Positions 1 to 11,632 of a stretch of DNA of 64,000 nt are shown piece by piece; positions within the stretch are counted from its first letter, which is position 1, and each line of letters begins with the position of its first letter. Position numbers and translations under genes: made by a program. The notes beneath the pieces are model-generated. The model did not search any database. It was not told the origin of the DNA and worked only from the letters and a program-made list of their open reading frames with translations. Origin of the DNA: Amborella trichopoda (Eukaryota > Streptophyta > Magnoliopsida > Amborellales > Amborellaceae); contig NW_006499897.1 of NCBI RefSeq assembly GCF_000471905.2, positions 2,980,108-3,044,107 of the forward strand, read 5' to 3'.

Positions 1-1047
1 TTGGTTTTCATGATAAGGTTTTCAACACTGAAACGACATCTCTAAGAAAATTTTCAAGGTGCACCTTATTTTTATAGCATTAGGAGACAACCATATATAA
101 ACCTCACCCTTCTTTTATTACTCACATACAAAGTTAAAGCCTCAAATACCCTAGAAGACTCCAACCCCAATCTTATATTATTTGGAAACCAACCATGCAT
201 AAAATACCCTATAAACCATCTAAGCATCCTCTCCTAGAGAATATAGGTGGGATTCACACCTAAATAGACTTTTGTTTGTCTCCAAGACAATATCACCATC
301 CTATCTCATTTGGAAACCTAAATCTATAACAAATCCCCCGGATAAAGACAGAAGGAATCTTATACTCACCCAACTAAGAGAATATAGAGACACACGGGAC
401 CTCAGCCTTTCCCAAAATAGGAGATGGGCTTTCCATCAAATCTAAACTTGCTAGAACTATAATTCTAATTTATTTTAGAAACAGTAAGTTGCCTTTTTCT
501 TCTTCTTTTTTTTCCTTTTTTTTTTGTAATTTAATGGGGAAGACATGGGGTTCATACAGTAGGATCATGCATGGTTTGTCAGATAGATTAAGGAGTTAGT
601 TTTTGTTACGATGTCAATAAGTAAGATAAGATTAAAGAGTTAGGTTTTTGTTACGATGTCAATAGGTAGTGTTAGCAGGATTGGAAACCACAACATGGTA
701 ACTAAATACGGGGTTGCTACCACCACGACCCAACCCATTTCCTAGAAATAATAAGTAAAATTATGAATTTTAAACTACCCCGACAAGATGCATTATTTAC
801 TAACTGTATCTTCGGCATAATTTTTTATCTAACAAGTTTCTAAAACAACTTACCCAAAAACACAAGTTGCTAAAACATCTCCTTCCTATTTAGCGATTTG
901 ATTTTCTTTGTAAATACAAGGACATGTTTCTTCATATGGTAGTTTGGAATATATTGCTTTTATATGTTAGTTTTTTCATTTCTCAGCCATTTTTAATGTG
1001 TGTGAATATTGTTCCATAAATTGTTTGACTATTTTAGGATAAATTTT
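1..1047. other. Intergenic, no gene seen
   Basis: AT-rich sequence with short homopolymer runs near 490-530. Neither strand shows a supported coding region, RNA gene or complete transposon. Confidence 0.6.
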
Positions 1048-1292
1048 AGGATTAAGTATAAGAGATCATTTACTTTTAATATAAGGAGGTCACAATCATT
1101 TTTGTCCATAAGATTTCAAATCAGGTGATTATGAGTATGTCATTGACTACAATCAAAGTTCAAAAAAAAAAAAAATATCCCCAACTTCGTGACAACCCCC
1201 CCATCCCCCAACCATCCAATTTGACATCTAATGGCTAGTACTAATTGTGACTCCTTGTACGAAAGATAAATAATCTCATAGTATACAATCCC
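1048..1292. mobile_element. MITE family C, copy 1 (hAT-like)
   Basis: A 245-bp non-coding element with inverted ends: AGGATTAAGTATAAGAG on the left, and the complement of GGGATTGTATACTATGAG on the right. It is flanked by a perfect 8-bp target duplication TAAATTTT (1040-1047 and 1293-1300). The 8-bp duplication fits the hAT superfamily. Related copies lie near 3327, 26697, 31841, 48574 and 52800. No transposase is present, so it would need one in trans. Confidence 0.8.
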
Positions 1293-2270
1293 TAAATTTT
1301 ATTTAGGAAAACGTTTTTACTAATTATTTTCATGGGGTTCTGTTCCTAAATGGTTTTGAGGTTTCCATTTTGAAATCTATTAGTTGCATGGGTAGTTTGA
1401 TAGCTTAGGTAATTTGACATCTTAATTATTTTTTCTGACATTGTTTTTCACTGATTGATTTTACACAATGTTTGCATAATTTTTCTATTAGGGTATCTTT
1501 TCTTCCATCCATGTTTAATATTTGTTGACATGTTTGATTTCCTATCAGACAATGGGAAAGTAGGATTTACATCTTCCCTAATGGCTACATAGCACTGATT
1601 TTTAATTGAATATTTGTCATTTTCCCGTTTATTTTTATTTTTTCTTTTGGGTTTAATGGATAAGATTAGGGGTCATTTTTGGCAAATCAGGACTTATTTT
1701 GCATTCTTTCCATCCAGTGTTCCTTTTTAAGGTTTTATATGCATTCACTAGATTTTGTAATCTCCTAATAACTCTTGATAATTCATAATGAAATTTGATT
1801 GTTCAAGTTAGTCCTATGATATTTTTGTAGCATACATTCAAGAATCAACAGGGGTGAATGTTAAGTACATGAGTTTTACTATTCACTTTGGAATTCTATG
1901 AATCTTTCCTTGGTCATCTCAGAGTTTTTATTTCAGTGGTTTAGTGTTACATAACTTTAAAACCACTATATATTCACTAAGTTTTGGTTAAAATCAGTAT
2001 TTCAAATCAGTCTTTTCTTCTATGTTAATTCGCTAGTTAACAAGGGAACACCATTTTGAGGTTCCCATTTCTATGGAAACTTTTCCTTCACATGATGCAA
2101 TATTTGGTGAATTTCATACCTTCAACTTAATTAGTTGGAGAAGCAGAAATCATGGACTTTACCATCTCCAATCACCCAATGAACCTCATCTCTTAAGAGG
2201 TTCAACCCTGTGAAAATGCGTCTCGAAGAATGTGAACATATCCACCTAGGCCCAAACCTTTCATACGGAG
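1293..2270. other. Intergenic, no gene seen
   Basis: AT-rich; no coding pattern or repeat structure recognised. Confidence 0.55.
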
Positions 2271-2660
2271 CGAGGTTTGAAAATTAAGCGATCTGAATTG
2301 AAAATTGTCTTAGATGATCCTGTTCCCAAAATATATCGGGAGTTGGCCATCTCTGCCTTAAACCAACGGGGTCGAGACTGTCCATTTGGGTTCTATTAGA
2401 AAGAACTAGATGGATTTCTTTGTTTACATTTTAAAAAGTAAACAGAAACTTTAGATTGGAAATATCCTAAACCAGCTGTCTCTCCCCCAAATCTACCTGG
2501 TTCTCTCTGACATAACCGATACAGATCGGCACAACCTGACTGGTTTGGGTGAGAGACGGATGGTTCTCGATATATATTAAGATCCGAATTGTCTAAGATG
2601 ATTCTACTCCAGATCAAGTAATCTCGATCCGGATCGTTGAGTTTTTAAACCTTACTTTCA
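2271..2660. mobile_element. Probable hAT-type MITE (family G, copy 1)
   Basis: The ends are imperfect inverted repeats. The left reads AGGTTTGAAAATTAAGCGAT. The right, read on the minus strand, begins AGGTTTAAAAACTCAACGAT. The interior is GC-richer than its surroundings (GATCC/CGGAT motifs). Similar ends occur at 10379, 23620 and 61131. I see no clean target duplication, so the borders are approximate. Confidence 0.5.
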
Positions 2661-3326
2661 ATTGAGTTGGAAATTTTAGAAGGGTGGAGGACAGAAAGGA
2701 ACCAGTACACTGTGGACACCCAAGATGGATTTAAAAAGTTATAGGCAGCCCGCAAAACGAGAGTACAATATCATTGATATTACATAATTATCAGAATCAA
2801 TCTGATATTTTAGTAAATATCATTAGGTTTACATTATGATTGATTTTATATCAAAGCTAGTGCAAGCTTTCATTATATTAGATATCATCTAGTTTCTAGA
2901 GCCTAGACGTTATGAACACTTCTATTAAAAATGACAAAGTTTGCATGTTACATCATTCTACCATAATTGGGTAATTTTAATTCTATTTTCATTAATGAAA
3001 TAGACTACTTCAGGATTTTCAACTTTTTTGTTAACTATTAAAAATGATAAAAATATAAAATTGCTTGCAAGTCTTGCTTGGGGAGAAGCACCATATATCT
3101 CAAACTAAAAATCTTTGTTAAACTCTAGGCAAATATTTTTGGAATAATATATAATTTATTTTATTTTTCATTAGGTTGGGCTTGGGTATCTGTTGAACCG
3201 AATTCCAAACCCTCACAACGTCACCAAGCTTAGAGGACCACAATATCTACCTAAACCTTTGAGAAATAAAATATATTTTTAGGACCAAAGACATAATGGA
3301 ATACAATTCACCCATTTATTTTAAAA
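2661..3326. other. Intergenic, no gene seen
   Basis: AT-rich; nothing supported. Confidence 0.5.
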
Positions 3327-3545
3327 AGGATTGTATACTATACCATCATTTGCTTTTAATATAAGGAGGCCTTGATTACTCATAGCCTTGTAAAATCATA
3401 AAATTTAAAATATTTGAAAATTTTGGTCTTCGAATTTGTGCCCAGTCAATGATACATCTTCAACTGTCCGATTGTACATCTCATAATTAATAATGACTGT
3501 AGCCCCCTTATTCCAAAAGTAAATGATCTTAGCTTTTGTATTTTT
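3327..3545. mobile_element. MITE family C, copy 2 (diverged)
   Basis: The left end (AGGATTGTATACTATACCAT) and the following TTTGCTTTTAATATAAGGAGG match family C copy 1. The right side retains AAAGTAAATGATCTTAGC, then decays. The right border is approximate. Confidence 0.6.
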
Positions 3546-3608
3546 GTTTTAAGAACTTATTTTTAATTTGATATTTTTATCCAATATTGTAAAAAGAGTA
3601 ATGACGTT

Positions 3609-3788
3609 ATGAGACCCTCCTACACCCATATAAGTAGGATCTCAAAATATCACTATTAAATTTTGACACAAATATCTAAAAAACCCACCCAAGTCCCACA
3701 CCAATGTTATAATTTTTCTAGAAATCTGTGTCAAAATTTAATTGTGATATTTTTGAGTTCTATTCACATGAGTGTGAGAGGGTCTCAT
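3609..3788. mobile_element. Foldback MITE (family D)
   Basis: Two arms of about 70 bp (3609-3678 and 3719-3788) are nearly perfect inverted copies around a loop of about 40 bp. Each arm starts ATGAGACCCTC and ends near TTAAATTTTGACAC. The whole unit would fold into one long hairpin. I see no exact target duplication (only a weak 9-bp match), so the superfamily is unassigned. A transcript through it could form a double-stranded small-RNA precursor. Confidence 0.8.
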
Positions 3789-3799
3789 AGTGTTATTTC

Positions 3800-4807
3800 T
3801 CTTGTAAAACAAGGCTTTATATTGGTTGCTTATTTTCAAGTAGACCGTGGATGGGTGGTGTATAAAATATTGTATACCACAAGTAGATGAACCACACTTT
3901 CCACATGATGATCAGTGGAGGTTAATTACAGTTCTTGATGACGTACATTCTACTCGATAACATAAACTCGCCACCATTGATCATCAGGAGTAGATGCACA
4001 CCTAATGTCATTCTCTATCGGTGTACCCAGTGTTAGGAAGTGCGGCTTGGACCGAGTCATCGGTTTTGGCATGAGCCGATTACTTAGGTTGAGTCTAAGT
4101 AACTCAAACAGCAAAAAAAAAGTTAAAAGAATTACAAAAAATAAAAAAAATAGAAAATGTATTTTAAAGTAAGATTATGCAAAACACTTCAAAATGACAG
4201 TTAAAAAAATAGTAAACAAATAGATTTTATAAAATCGATGAGGGGTATTTTCAAAATAGTTCAAAAAAGATATAAAAATATAAAATAAATATTTATGGCC
4301 AAAATACTTTCCAATCTTTGCCAAAATAATAAAAAACATAAAACTTGACAAATCCCAAATAAATTATTTATATTTTATAATAAGTTTTTTTCATATCCCC
4401 GAGTTGGACATCCAACCCGGCAAAACTCAGGCTCGGCAGGGCCTTAGCCTAAATAACTCAGCCAAGTAGAAACTAATCGGCCGATTTTTCGAATATGGGG
4501 TGTACCACACACTTAATAGCCGCAGTTAGTCCCTTGGTCTTAGGCCAGTCCGAGTGGGACCTGTTCCTTATTTCTTACTTTTGTTTTGATAAACATACAT
4601 AAACAACAATACAAAACAACACAAATAAATTAACACAAGGAGTCCGAAGGACCGGGGAAATGGAGCTTTCAAAGGTGGGCGTGGGGAATACCCTAAAACC
4701 ACCTCAACCCTGATCATAAAAAAAAAAATGTCTTAAGCCCTGTCATGCTTACGCCTTGTGACTCCACCTTTTCTTCTTTTGCTTTTAGGAAGTCATAAAA
4801 AATTCAA
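3800..4807. other. Intergenic with a possible degenerate hAT-type MITE at about 4030-4500
   Basis: GC-rich patches at 4050-4110 (CGGCTTGGACCGAGTC) and 4400-4490 (ACTCGGCC, AATCGGCCG) bracket an AT-rich core. This resembles the family G elements, but the ends are not clear. No gene is seen. Confidence 0.35.
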
Positions 4808-5201
4808 GGAAAAAGTTTATATAGAGCCAATGCTCTAAACAATGAAATTAGACCCAACCTAAAAAATTTCACTAGAAGTGGTTGTTTTGATGCTCAAATA
4901 TCAGCAAATTGATCATCTCGACATCAAGATGCATGGACATGAAAAAAAAATAGATTTCAAGTTTTTGAAAACAATGCATCTTCTAACGCATTTTTTGACC
5001 GTCAATTTCTAAGATTTTCAAGTTTTCATAGATCTGCTTGATCTACACTATTTTTGAAATTTTAAATTTTATAATTAAGGGTCAAAATATATTTTAAGGC
5101 TATCACCTAGATTTTCAATATTAAAACCGCATTTTTTGATACTATTTGAAGGTGCGTTTTATTTTGATTGTTTAGAGCTCGGCTCTATGCAAACAGCATC
5201 C
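4808..5201. mobile_element. MITE family A, copy 1 (Mutator-like)
   Basis: A 394-bp element starting GGAAAAAGTTTATATAGAGC. Its right end is a partial inverted copy (GATTGTTTAGAGCTCGGCTC). It is flanked by 9-bp repeats AAAATTCAA (4799-4807) and AAAATTAAA (5202-5210), 8 of 9 matching. A 9-bp duplication with long inverted ends points to a Mutator-like MITE. The internal signature shared with other copies is a pair of TTCAAGTTTT / AAATTTTATAATTA motifs. Confidence 0.8.
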
Positions 5202-5441
5202 AAAATTAAATGATAAATAATACTTCTCAAACTCTCTTCTAAGTCATCAAAATAAATGGGAGAATCCCATATTTTTTTTCTTGTGTTGCTTATCGTATAG
5301 TTAATTAATCTATTGAGTTTCAACCAATGCTCGATAGAATTGGAAATAATTATGTTAATTAAGTTCAGCTTGGCTCACCTTGGCTTGAGCTTGGTATGTT
5401 ACATTGGAAGTCCTTGCTTTTAAAATATTTAAGGGAAAATA

Positions 5442-5765
5442 TAGGGGTGGCAACGGGTCGGCCGTACCCGACCCAAGCATACCCAAATTCACTTACATGA
5501 TCCCGAAAATATAGTGTGGGACCCAGATTAGATTAAAATATTAAAATATCTATGTATTCAACTATATTTAAATATATTTCATATATTGGGACCCAAAAGA
5601 TATTATCAGACCTAGACCCGGACCCGATCCGACCAGGACCCAGACCTGAATAGCGTTCGGGTCCAGGATTTGGACACTTACCAAACCCGACAGGCCCAAG
5701 TTTTGGACCCATACCTGGACCCAGATCGGGTCTGCCCCTCGGGTCATCGTCCATTGTTACTCCTA
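5442..5765. mobile_element. MITE family B, copy 1 (hAT-like, GC-rich)
   Basis: A 324-bp element with ends TAGGGGTGGCAACGGG and, inverted, TAGGAGTAACAATGGA. It is flanked by GGAAAATA (5434-5441) and GGAAAATG (5766-5773), an 8-bp duplication with 7 matches. The interior is rich in GACCCGG / GGGTC repeats, which create a Pro/Gly-rich reading frame that is not a gene. Related units lie at 46113, 51736 and just right of the assembly gap. Confidence 0.75.
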
Positions 5766-5784
5766 GGAAAATGCTAGTGTAGGA

Positions 5785-5900
5785 CAACTTCTTTATAAAG
5801 CCAAGGCTCGAATTTCGGTTGTATTTGAAAACTCTGAAATTGATGATCTCGACCTCGAAAATTATGAATTTAGAAAGAAATAGTAATTTTAAGTCCATCT
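5785..5900. repeat. Fragment of MITE family A
   Basis: Contains CTTTATAAAGCCAAGGCTCG followed by GATGATCTCGACCTCGAAAA, both hallmarks of family A. No right end is found before the gap, so it is truncated. Confidence 0.5.
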
Positions 5901-6032
5901 TGCAATCATATTTTTTTGGAGGGTCTATTTTTTATTATCAAAATATTCAATATCGGCATTATTTATGGAGCTACACATTTTTTATCAGAGGCGGATAGCC
6001 AAACTGGCTATAGACAAATAGCAAACTCGCTC

Positions 6033-6866
6033 NNNNNNNNNNNNNNNNNNNNNNNNNNNNNNNNNNNNNNNNNNNNNNNNNNNNNNNNNNNNNNNNNNNN
6101 NNNNNNNNNNNNNNNNNNNNNNNNNNNNNNNNNNNNNNNNNNNNNNNNNNNNNNNNNNNNNNNNNNNNNNNNNNNNNNNNNNNNNNNNNNNNNNNNNNNN
6201 NNNNNNNNNNNNNNNNNNNNNNNNNNNNNNNNNNNNNNNNNNNNNNNNNNNNNNNNNNNNNNNNNNNNNNNNNNNNNNNNNNNNNNNNNNNNNNNNNNNN
6301 NNNNNNNNNNNNNNNNNNNNNNNNNNNNNNNNNNNNNNNNNNNNNNNNNNNNNNNNNNNNNNNNNNNNNNNNNNNNNNNNNNNNNNNNNNNNNNNNNNNN
6401 NNNNNNNNNNNNNNNNNNNNNNNNNNNNNNNNNNNNNNNNNNNNNNNNNNNNNNNNNNNNNNNNNNNNNNNNNNNNNNNNNNNNNNNNNNNNNNNNNNNN
6501 NNNNNNNNNNNNNNNNNNNNNNNNNNNNNNNNNNNNNNNNNNNNNNNNNNNNNNNNNNNNNNNNNNNNNNNNNNNNNNNNNNNNNNNNNNNNNNNNNNNN
6601 NNNNNNNNNNNNNNNNNNNNNNNNNNNNNNNNNNNNNNNNNNNNNNNNNNNNNNNNNNNNNNNNNNNNNNNNNNNNNNNNNNNNNNNNNNNNNNNNNNNN
6701 NNNNNNNNNNNNNNNNNNNNNNNNNNNNNNNNNNNNNNNNNNNNNNNNNNNNNNNNNNNNNNNNNNNNNNNNNNNNNNNNNNNNNNNNNNNNNNNNNNNN
6801 NNNNNNNNNNNNNNNNNNNNNNNNNNNNNNNNNNNNNNNNNNNNNNNNNNNNNNNNNNNNNNNNNN
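6033..6866. other. Assembly gap (834 N)
   Basis: A run of unknown bases. Any ORF crossing it is meaningless. The sequence just right of it is the end of a GC-rich repeat, so the gap probably holds a repeat that defeated assembly. Confidence 0.99.
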
Positions 6867-6912
6867 CCATTTTAAGGCCCCGACCAGACAACCCAATCTG
6901 CTTTGACACCCC
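6867..6912. mobile_element. Right end of a family B-like MITE
   Basis: Read on the minus strand, the sequence from 6912 begins TAGGGGTGTCAAAGCAGATT and runs into GC-rich GTCTGGTCGGGGCC, like family B ends. The rest is inside the gap. Confidence 0.55.
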
Positions 6913-7464
6913 TAGTGAAGACCTAAAGCTTAGTAAAATAAGAGGCCTTACAGTTTGCAATAGAAAACAAATTGCTATTTTTTTTTACTTAGTTGTTAGT
7001 TTTTTATTACCTAATCAGGCTGGTTCAATAGGGATAACGAATCCCTACTTGTTTTTTAAAATCGTTAATAGTTTTTTGAATGCGTTAGATGAGAATGGAA
7101 GTCTAGACCTTAGCTTAGGCACAAATGATACAACCACGACCCCAATCATAACCCCATTCTCAACTTTTCAAAGTTAAGATAGAGAAGATAGTGGAATATA
7201 CAAGGAACTATTTGAATCTCTTTTCAATTAGTTAACTTAGGGATGTATCGCATTATTTGTAATAAAATGTAAGATTTGAATTACTTTTTGTAGCTAAGAT
7301 TGGTTAGAACTTTGAATCAGGTTGCCATATCAAGCGCCTTCTCTTGAGGATTCAGTTATTGACACAAATTTGAGCCAACACATCATAAAAAAGAGCTATG
7401 ATCCTGAGCTCATGCGTTAAATGGCTACTAAACCATGCCAAAAGATTTCCTACTCCCGACAGAG
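6913..7464. other. Intergenic, no gene seen
   Basis: AT-rich; nothing supported. Confidence 0.5.
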
Positions 7465-7850
7465 CAACTATCTACTCCCTCGGGCAAAACTTACACTAGG
7501 ATATCTTTTAGATCTCAAATTTTGTGGGTGATATCTAGAATCCAGAAACCAACCTTTAAAAAAATAAATAAATAAAAAAAAAATAAAATAAATAATAATA
7601 ACAAAATTGCTTCTCACTCTTTATGTGCCTAGAAAAATTGGAACCCCAAGATAAGTCTGGATCTATTTAATATCCTATCCATCTACTCCCTTGGGCAAAA
7701 CTTACACTAAATATCTTTTAGATCTCAATTTTTTTGGGTATAAGAACCCAAAAATCAACCTCAAAGAAAGCACAAAAAAAAGGAAAAAATATCTCTTTAT
7801 GTGCCCAAAAAAAATGGCATCTCAAGATAACACTACAATGATTCAATTTT
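7465..7850. repeat. Imperfect tandem duplication, period about 211 bp
   Basis: TCTACTCCCTCGGGCAAAAC at 7471 recurs at 7682 (TCTACTCCCTTGGGCAAAAC), and the match continues through GATATCTTTTAGATCTCAA and TCTTTATGTGCC. An inverted partner motif (GTTTTGCCAGAGAGTAGATA) lies near 9272. The unit may therefore come from an inverted-repeat element. Confidence 0.75.
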
Positions 7851-8213
7851 CGGAAGGGTTGATATATCTATTCAACAACTAAAACTTGAAAAGACTTTCT
7901 TTGAAAATAATCATTTAATTCTAATCAGATGGATCTGAAATTTCAAAAAAAAAAAAAAAAAAAATCTCTCCAATAAGTGTTTTCCCAGGGAGTAAATGTA
8001 ATAGTATATGCTCCTGAGGAAGCATCGTATATACACTTCTAAAACATAATAATAATTGAAATTAAAATTGTTAAAAATTTGCATGGCTTGATGCACAAGT
8101 CACTTTTTGAAAATTCTTATTATCAAAGTTGGTACTAGGCTTTGTTCTCAGGGTTGTATCTTATGCACATGGATTGGCTTGACTTTTCAAACATGCTTGT
8201 TAAAGAACTTGTT
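7851..8213. other. Intergenic, no gene seen
   Basis: AT-rich with a poly-A run near 7945. The short ORF on the minus strand is low complexity. Confidence 0.5.
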
Positions 8214-8588
8214 TTGTGTGTAGTTTGTATAAGGCGGAGGACTTAAACAATCAAAGTAAGGGGCGCCTTCAAATAATATTGAAAGATAATGTTTCAGTAC
8301 TAATTTTTTTGTTGTGATGGTCTTAAAATTTATTTTCATCTCCAATTATAAAATTTAAAGCTTAAAAAATAGTGTTAGACACTTAAAAATTGATGGTCTA
8401 GAAAATGCATCACAAGAAGCACTATTTTCAAAACTTGGAATCCATACTTTCTCATGTTCATACATCTTAAAGTCAAGATGATCAATTGAGGATTTTTGGG
8501 TTTCGAAACAACCTCTTCTAGTGAATTTTTGAAGTGTGCCTTAATTGGATTGTTTAGGGCCCATCCTTACATATACTGTTTGTCTTCT
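8214..8588. mobile_element. MITE family A, copy 2
   Basis: The left side has GTATAAGGCGGAGGACTTAA then ACAATCAAAGTAAGG. The right side has GGATTGTTTAGGGCCCATCC. The interior keeps the family signatures (CAAGATGATCAATTGAGGAT, CAACCTCTTCTAGTGAATTT). The extreme ends are decayed and no target duplication is clear. Confidence 0.7.
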
Positions 8589-10378
8589 TTTATTAGCAAA
8601 TAACTATGTCTACTAAATGGGCGGGTTAGGCCATGTCAACGGGCTCGGGCTTTTTTTAAAAAAATAAAATAAATAAATGAAAAATTTTGTGATACAATCT
8701 TGGGTGGATCCGGATATTTTGCATACCTGTTATGCAAGCAAGGGGTTCTCGAGAACGTTACAATCCAAGTGGTGACTACAACAATCCTCGCACGCCACAG
8801 GTTCTACGCAAATAACATGCCATTGAAAGCCTCAACCATCAGTATCAAAAACAAATAATTGAGATGAATCTCAGACTCTGCTCAATCCTAATATAAATAA
8901 CGTCCGCTTGATTACAACAATGATTCATCCTGGAGTGCGTATAGTGTGATCCTGCATGACCAATACTGTACAACAACTCCCCAGGGTAAAATAGCTACTT
9001 GGGAGCTTTTTTTTATTAAAATTTTGGTATCCATCTGAGCATCACTAGGTGATTATTTTGAAAAAAAAAAAGGTCCATTTTACGTTCTTGAATATATAGA
9101 TCTTTCTCTCAAAAAATTAAACGGCGGTTCTAGTGCAATCATGGAACGTAATTTTTTAAGGCATGTATAGAGTGTGAGTTAATTTATTTATTTATCGATG
9201 AGATTGATTGCTCGGTTCTAGAGATGACATCCCCAAAGTTTGGGATCTAAAAAATATTCCTAACATGGGTTTTGCCAGAGAGTAGATAGATAATATACTC
9301 CTATAGGAGTATGAAATCTCCTTAATTGTTGATAACGGCTGGTTGAGGCTGAATGCAACCTGCTATTTGTAATGATATACAGTCCGTAACCCTAATATAT
9401 CCAACACAAATTAATGGCATGAAAAAGAAGTACAAAAATTGTAGTTTCCCACTAAAACTCTTTTAACAGATTTGTGGTGTTAGATTTTTGTCTTACTTTG
9501 ATACCCTCCCTCGGTAGCGGTATCATCGTCAATCATACCGCACTAATGCACCAGATCTCACCTAGAGATGATAAACGTCCTTGTGCAAGAGTAGTATCAT
9601 AAAGGACATGTGTGCCGGTCCCTTTTTTGTGGACGCACAAGTCATAATGTTTGTAAAATGTGGATTATGTGCAAGAATGGCTTTTGCCGCATTTATTGAT
9701 GCATGTGTTCAAATGTGACATTCTTGAAAAATTGTCTCAAATATGACTTTTGAATTTAATATTTAGAAGTTGATAATCTCGACTATGAATTTAATAAATA
9801 AAGATTTTTTAACTTTTTAAAAATATTTTTGATTATTTATAACAATATAATGGCTTAAGTCTGTTTTTTACTCTAATATTTTTCGAAAGTGACACCTAAG
9901 TGAGCATTTTTTGATTGGGAAATCATTTTACCAAAATTCTCACTTTAAGATTCTCAAAAGTTTACTTGCTTCTAGCCACAAATACCTTGGAAAAATGAGA
10001 AAAAGAGGGGGTGAAAAGCTTAAACCTCTAAATATCCATAATCAAAATTGTGGTTATTATGATTCCCCATGAAGGCTTTTGAGAAGATTTGCATGGGTCT
10101 TGAAAGGTCACAAAAGTAATTTCACACATTTGAGTAGAGATCTGAAAAGCTTCCAAAAGGGCACTTCCCTTAAAAGAAGGGTTCAGGAAAAGGGGAATTG
10201 TCACTTTCCCTAATATTTGATTTTGTAAGAAACGGGGACCAGGGGGAAAGGGATGCGCACAGGGGTGGGGCTAAGGTAGTAAAGCCTCTTGTTTCCCTCT
10301 TCAAGTTAGTAGGACGCTAAAGTACACACTAACTTCTAGGCAATTTTCGACCATCGAAAAATAAATAGTACTTTGTTC
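8589..10378. other. Intergenic, no gene seen
   Basis: No supported gene. A GC-rich scrap at 8620-8655 resembles family B. Sequence at 9710-9900 has faint family A similarity (GTTGATAATCTCGAC). An inverted match to the 7471 repeat lies near 9272-9293. Confidence 0.5.
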
Positions 10379-10639
10379 CAGTGTTTAAAAAACCGTCGAG
10401 CCGACTTGCCAGAGTTGGCTTGGATCCGTGTACAAAAAACCCCATAAATGTCAAAGTCTCTTGTCTTATTCATAATATTTGAATTTTCTTTTGAAAATTA
10501 AGTTAGACCGGAGGAACTCAGGCCCAAACCCCAAGTTACTACCATGGTAGGAATGTGAGTGGGGCCCAAAGGCTGGACCGCACCCAAATGCCAGCCTAAA
10601 CTCAGGCAAGTCCCAAGCTCACTTAGTTTCCAAACACTG
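10379..10639. mobile_element. Probable hAT-type MITE (family G, copy 2)
   Basis: It begins CAGTGTTTAAAAAACCGTCG and ends in the inverted equivalent, reading CAGTGTTTGGAAACTAAGTG on the minus strand. About 261 bp with a GC-rich interior. The 8-bp flanks do not match well, so it is an old insertion or the borders are off by a few bases. Confidence 0.6.
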
Positions 10640-11232
10640 CCTTCAACCTCTCAAGCTCTAGAAGGAAAAATTATATCTACACTATCCCCATATTTCTCCA
10701 AAATACAAATAGGGTCCATTTCAAGCTAGAACAAAGAAACCCCTTTTCTCTCAAATTATCTCATGCTTCTGAACTATCCCTTGCTTTTTTTCTTATTTGG
10801 CATTATTGACATTTACTGTTGAGTCACATAACAAAGCAATGGTGACATTGAGGGTCAATAATTAACCATTCTCCACTGATGTTAAACACTATTTGCCTCT
10901 AGGTTTGATGTAAAGCCACAACGTGTGTGGCAAATATTATCCCTTAAGCTGATTTCATTGAGTTGTCCATTTCTTAAGTGTGGGTCACATGGGATTTTGT
11001 ATGGTTGTGTAGATTTCCCTTGGTTCTATTTCCAAGCAAGAAGAGCTCATGTGAAAAATGAAGACTTTTGCTCTTGTGAGAAAAGTCCAACGCGGAGACA
11101 TACGGCCCCCCCCTGCCAAGATAGGAAACGAAAATGACAAAGTTGACCTATATGTGAGGCTTTTCCCACATAGAAGAATATAGGAGGGTTATTTTGGGTA
11201 TTTAAGAAATGAGGCACATTATTCTCTTTTTT
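10640..11232. other. Intergenic, no gene seen
   Basis: The 70-codon ORF near 10925 has no recognisable domain and no splice context. Nothing else is supported. Confidence 0.5.
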
Positions 11233-11632
11233 AAAAGATTATATTGAAGTACTCGTATATATGAGTATTTCTTAATATATCTAACACTCTTAGATATTAA
11301 ATACCTTTACCCTATTATGTACTAAATTTTTTGTTTAGGGGTATTTAGGTAATTAGTTAGGGACAAAATTGAAATTCTTAGATAAAAAGAATAACATTTA
11401 TTGCGTGTAGTAAAAGATGTGTGATATCACCAATATAGAACAATGATAGCTTCTTAACCATTAATAAATGCCATTAGTTTGTCATTGAAATATCTATTCT
11501 ACATCTCTTAATAACGAAAAATGTCCTTACAAAAAAATTTATATTACAAAATAAGGGTATGTGGGTATCCAAAAAAGTTGAGTATATTAAAAGAATACTC
11601 GTATATATGAGTACTCTAACATAACCCTTTTT
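11233..11632. mobile_element. MITE family E with palindromic inverted ends
   Basis: The left arm contains AAGTACTCGTATATATGAGT then ATTTCTTAATATA. The right arm is its inverted copy, ending ATATATGAGTACTCTAACAT then AACCC. The arms are about 45 bp and each holds the near-palindrome TACTCGTATATATGAGTA. The flanks are T-rich, so the target duplication cannot be read with confidence. Confidence 0.7.

Noticed and set aside
5533-5898. 121-codon Pro/Gly/Asp-rich ORF
   Set aside because: Its composition comes from the GACCC repeats of a family B MITE, and it crosses the MITE border.
5916-6960. ORFs of over 300 codons
   Set aside because: They run through unknown bases in the assembly gap.
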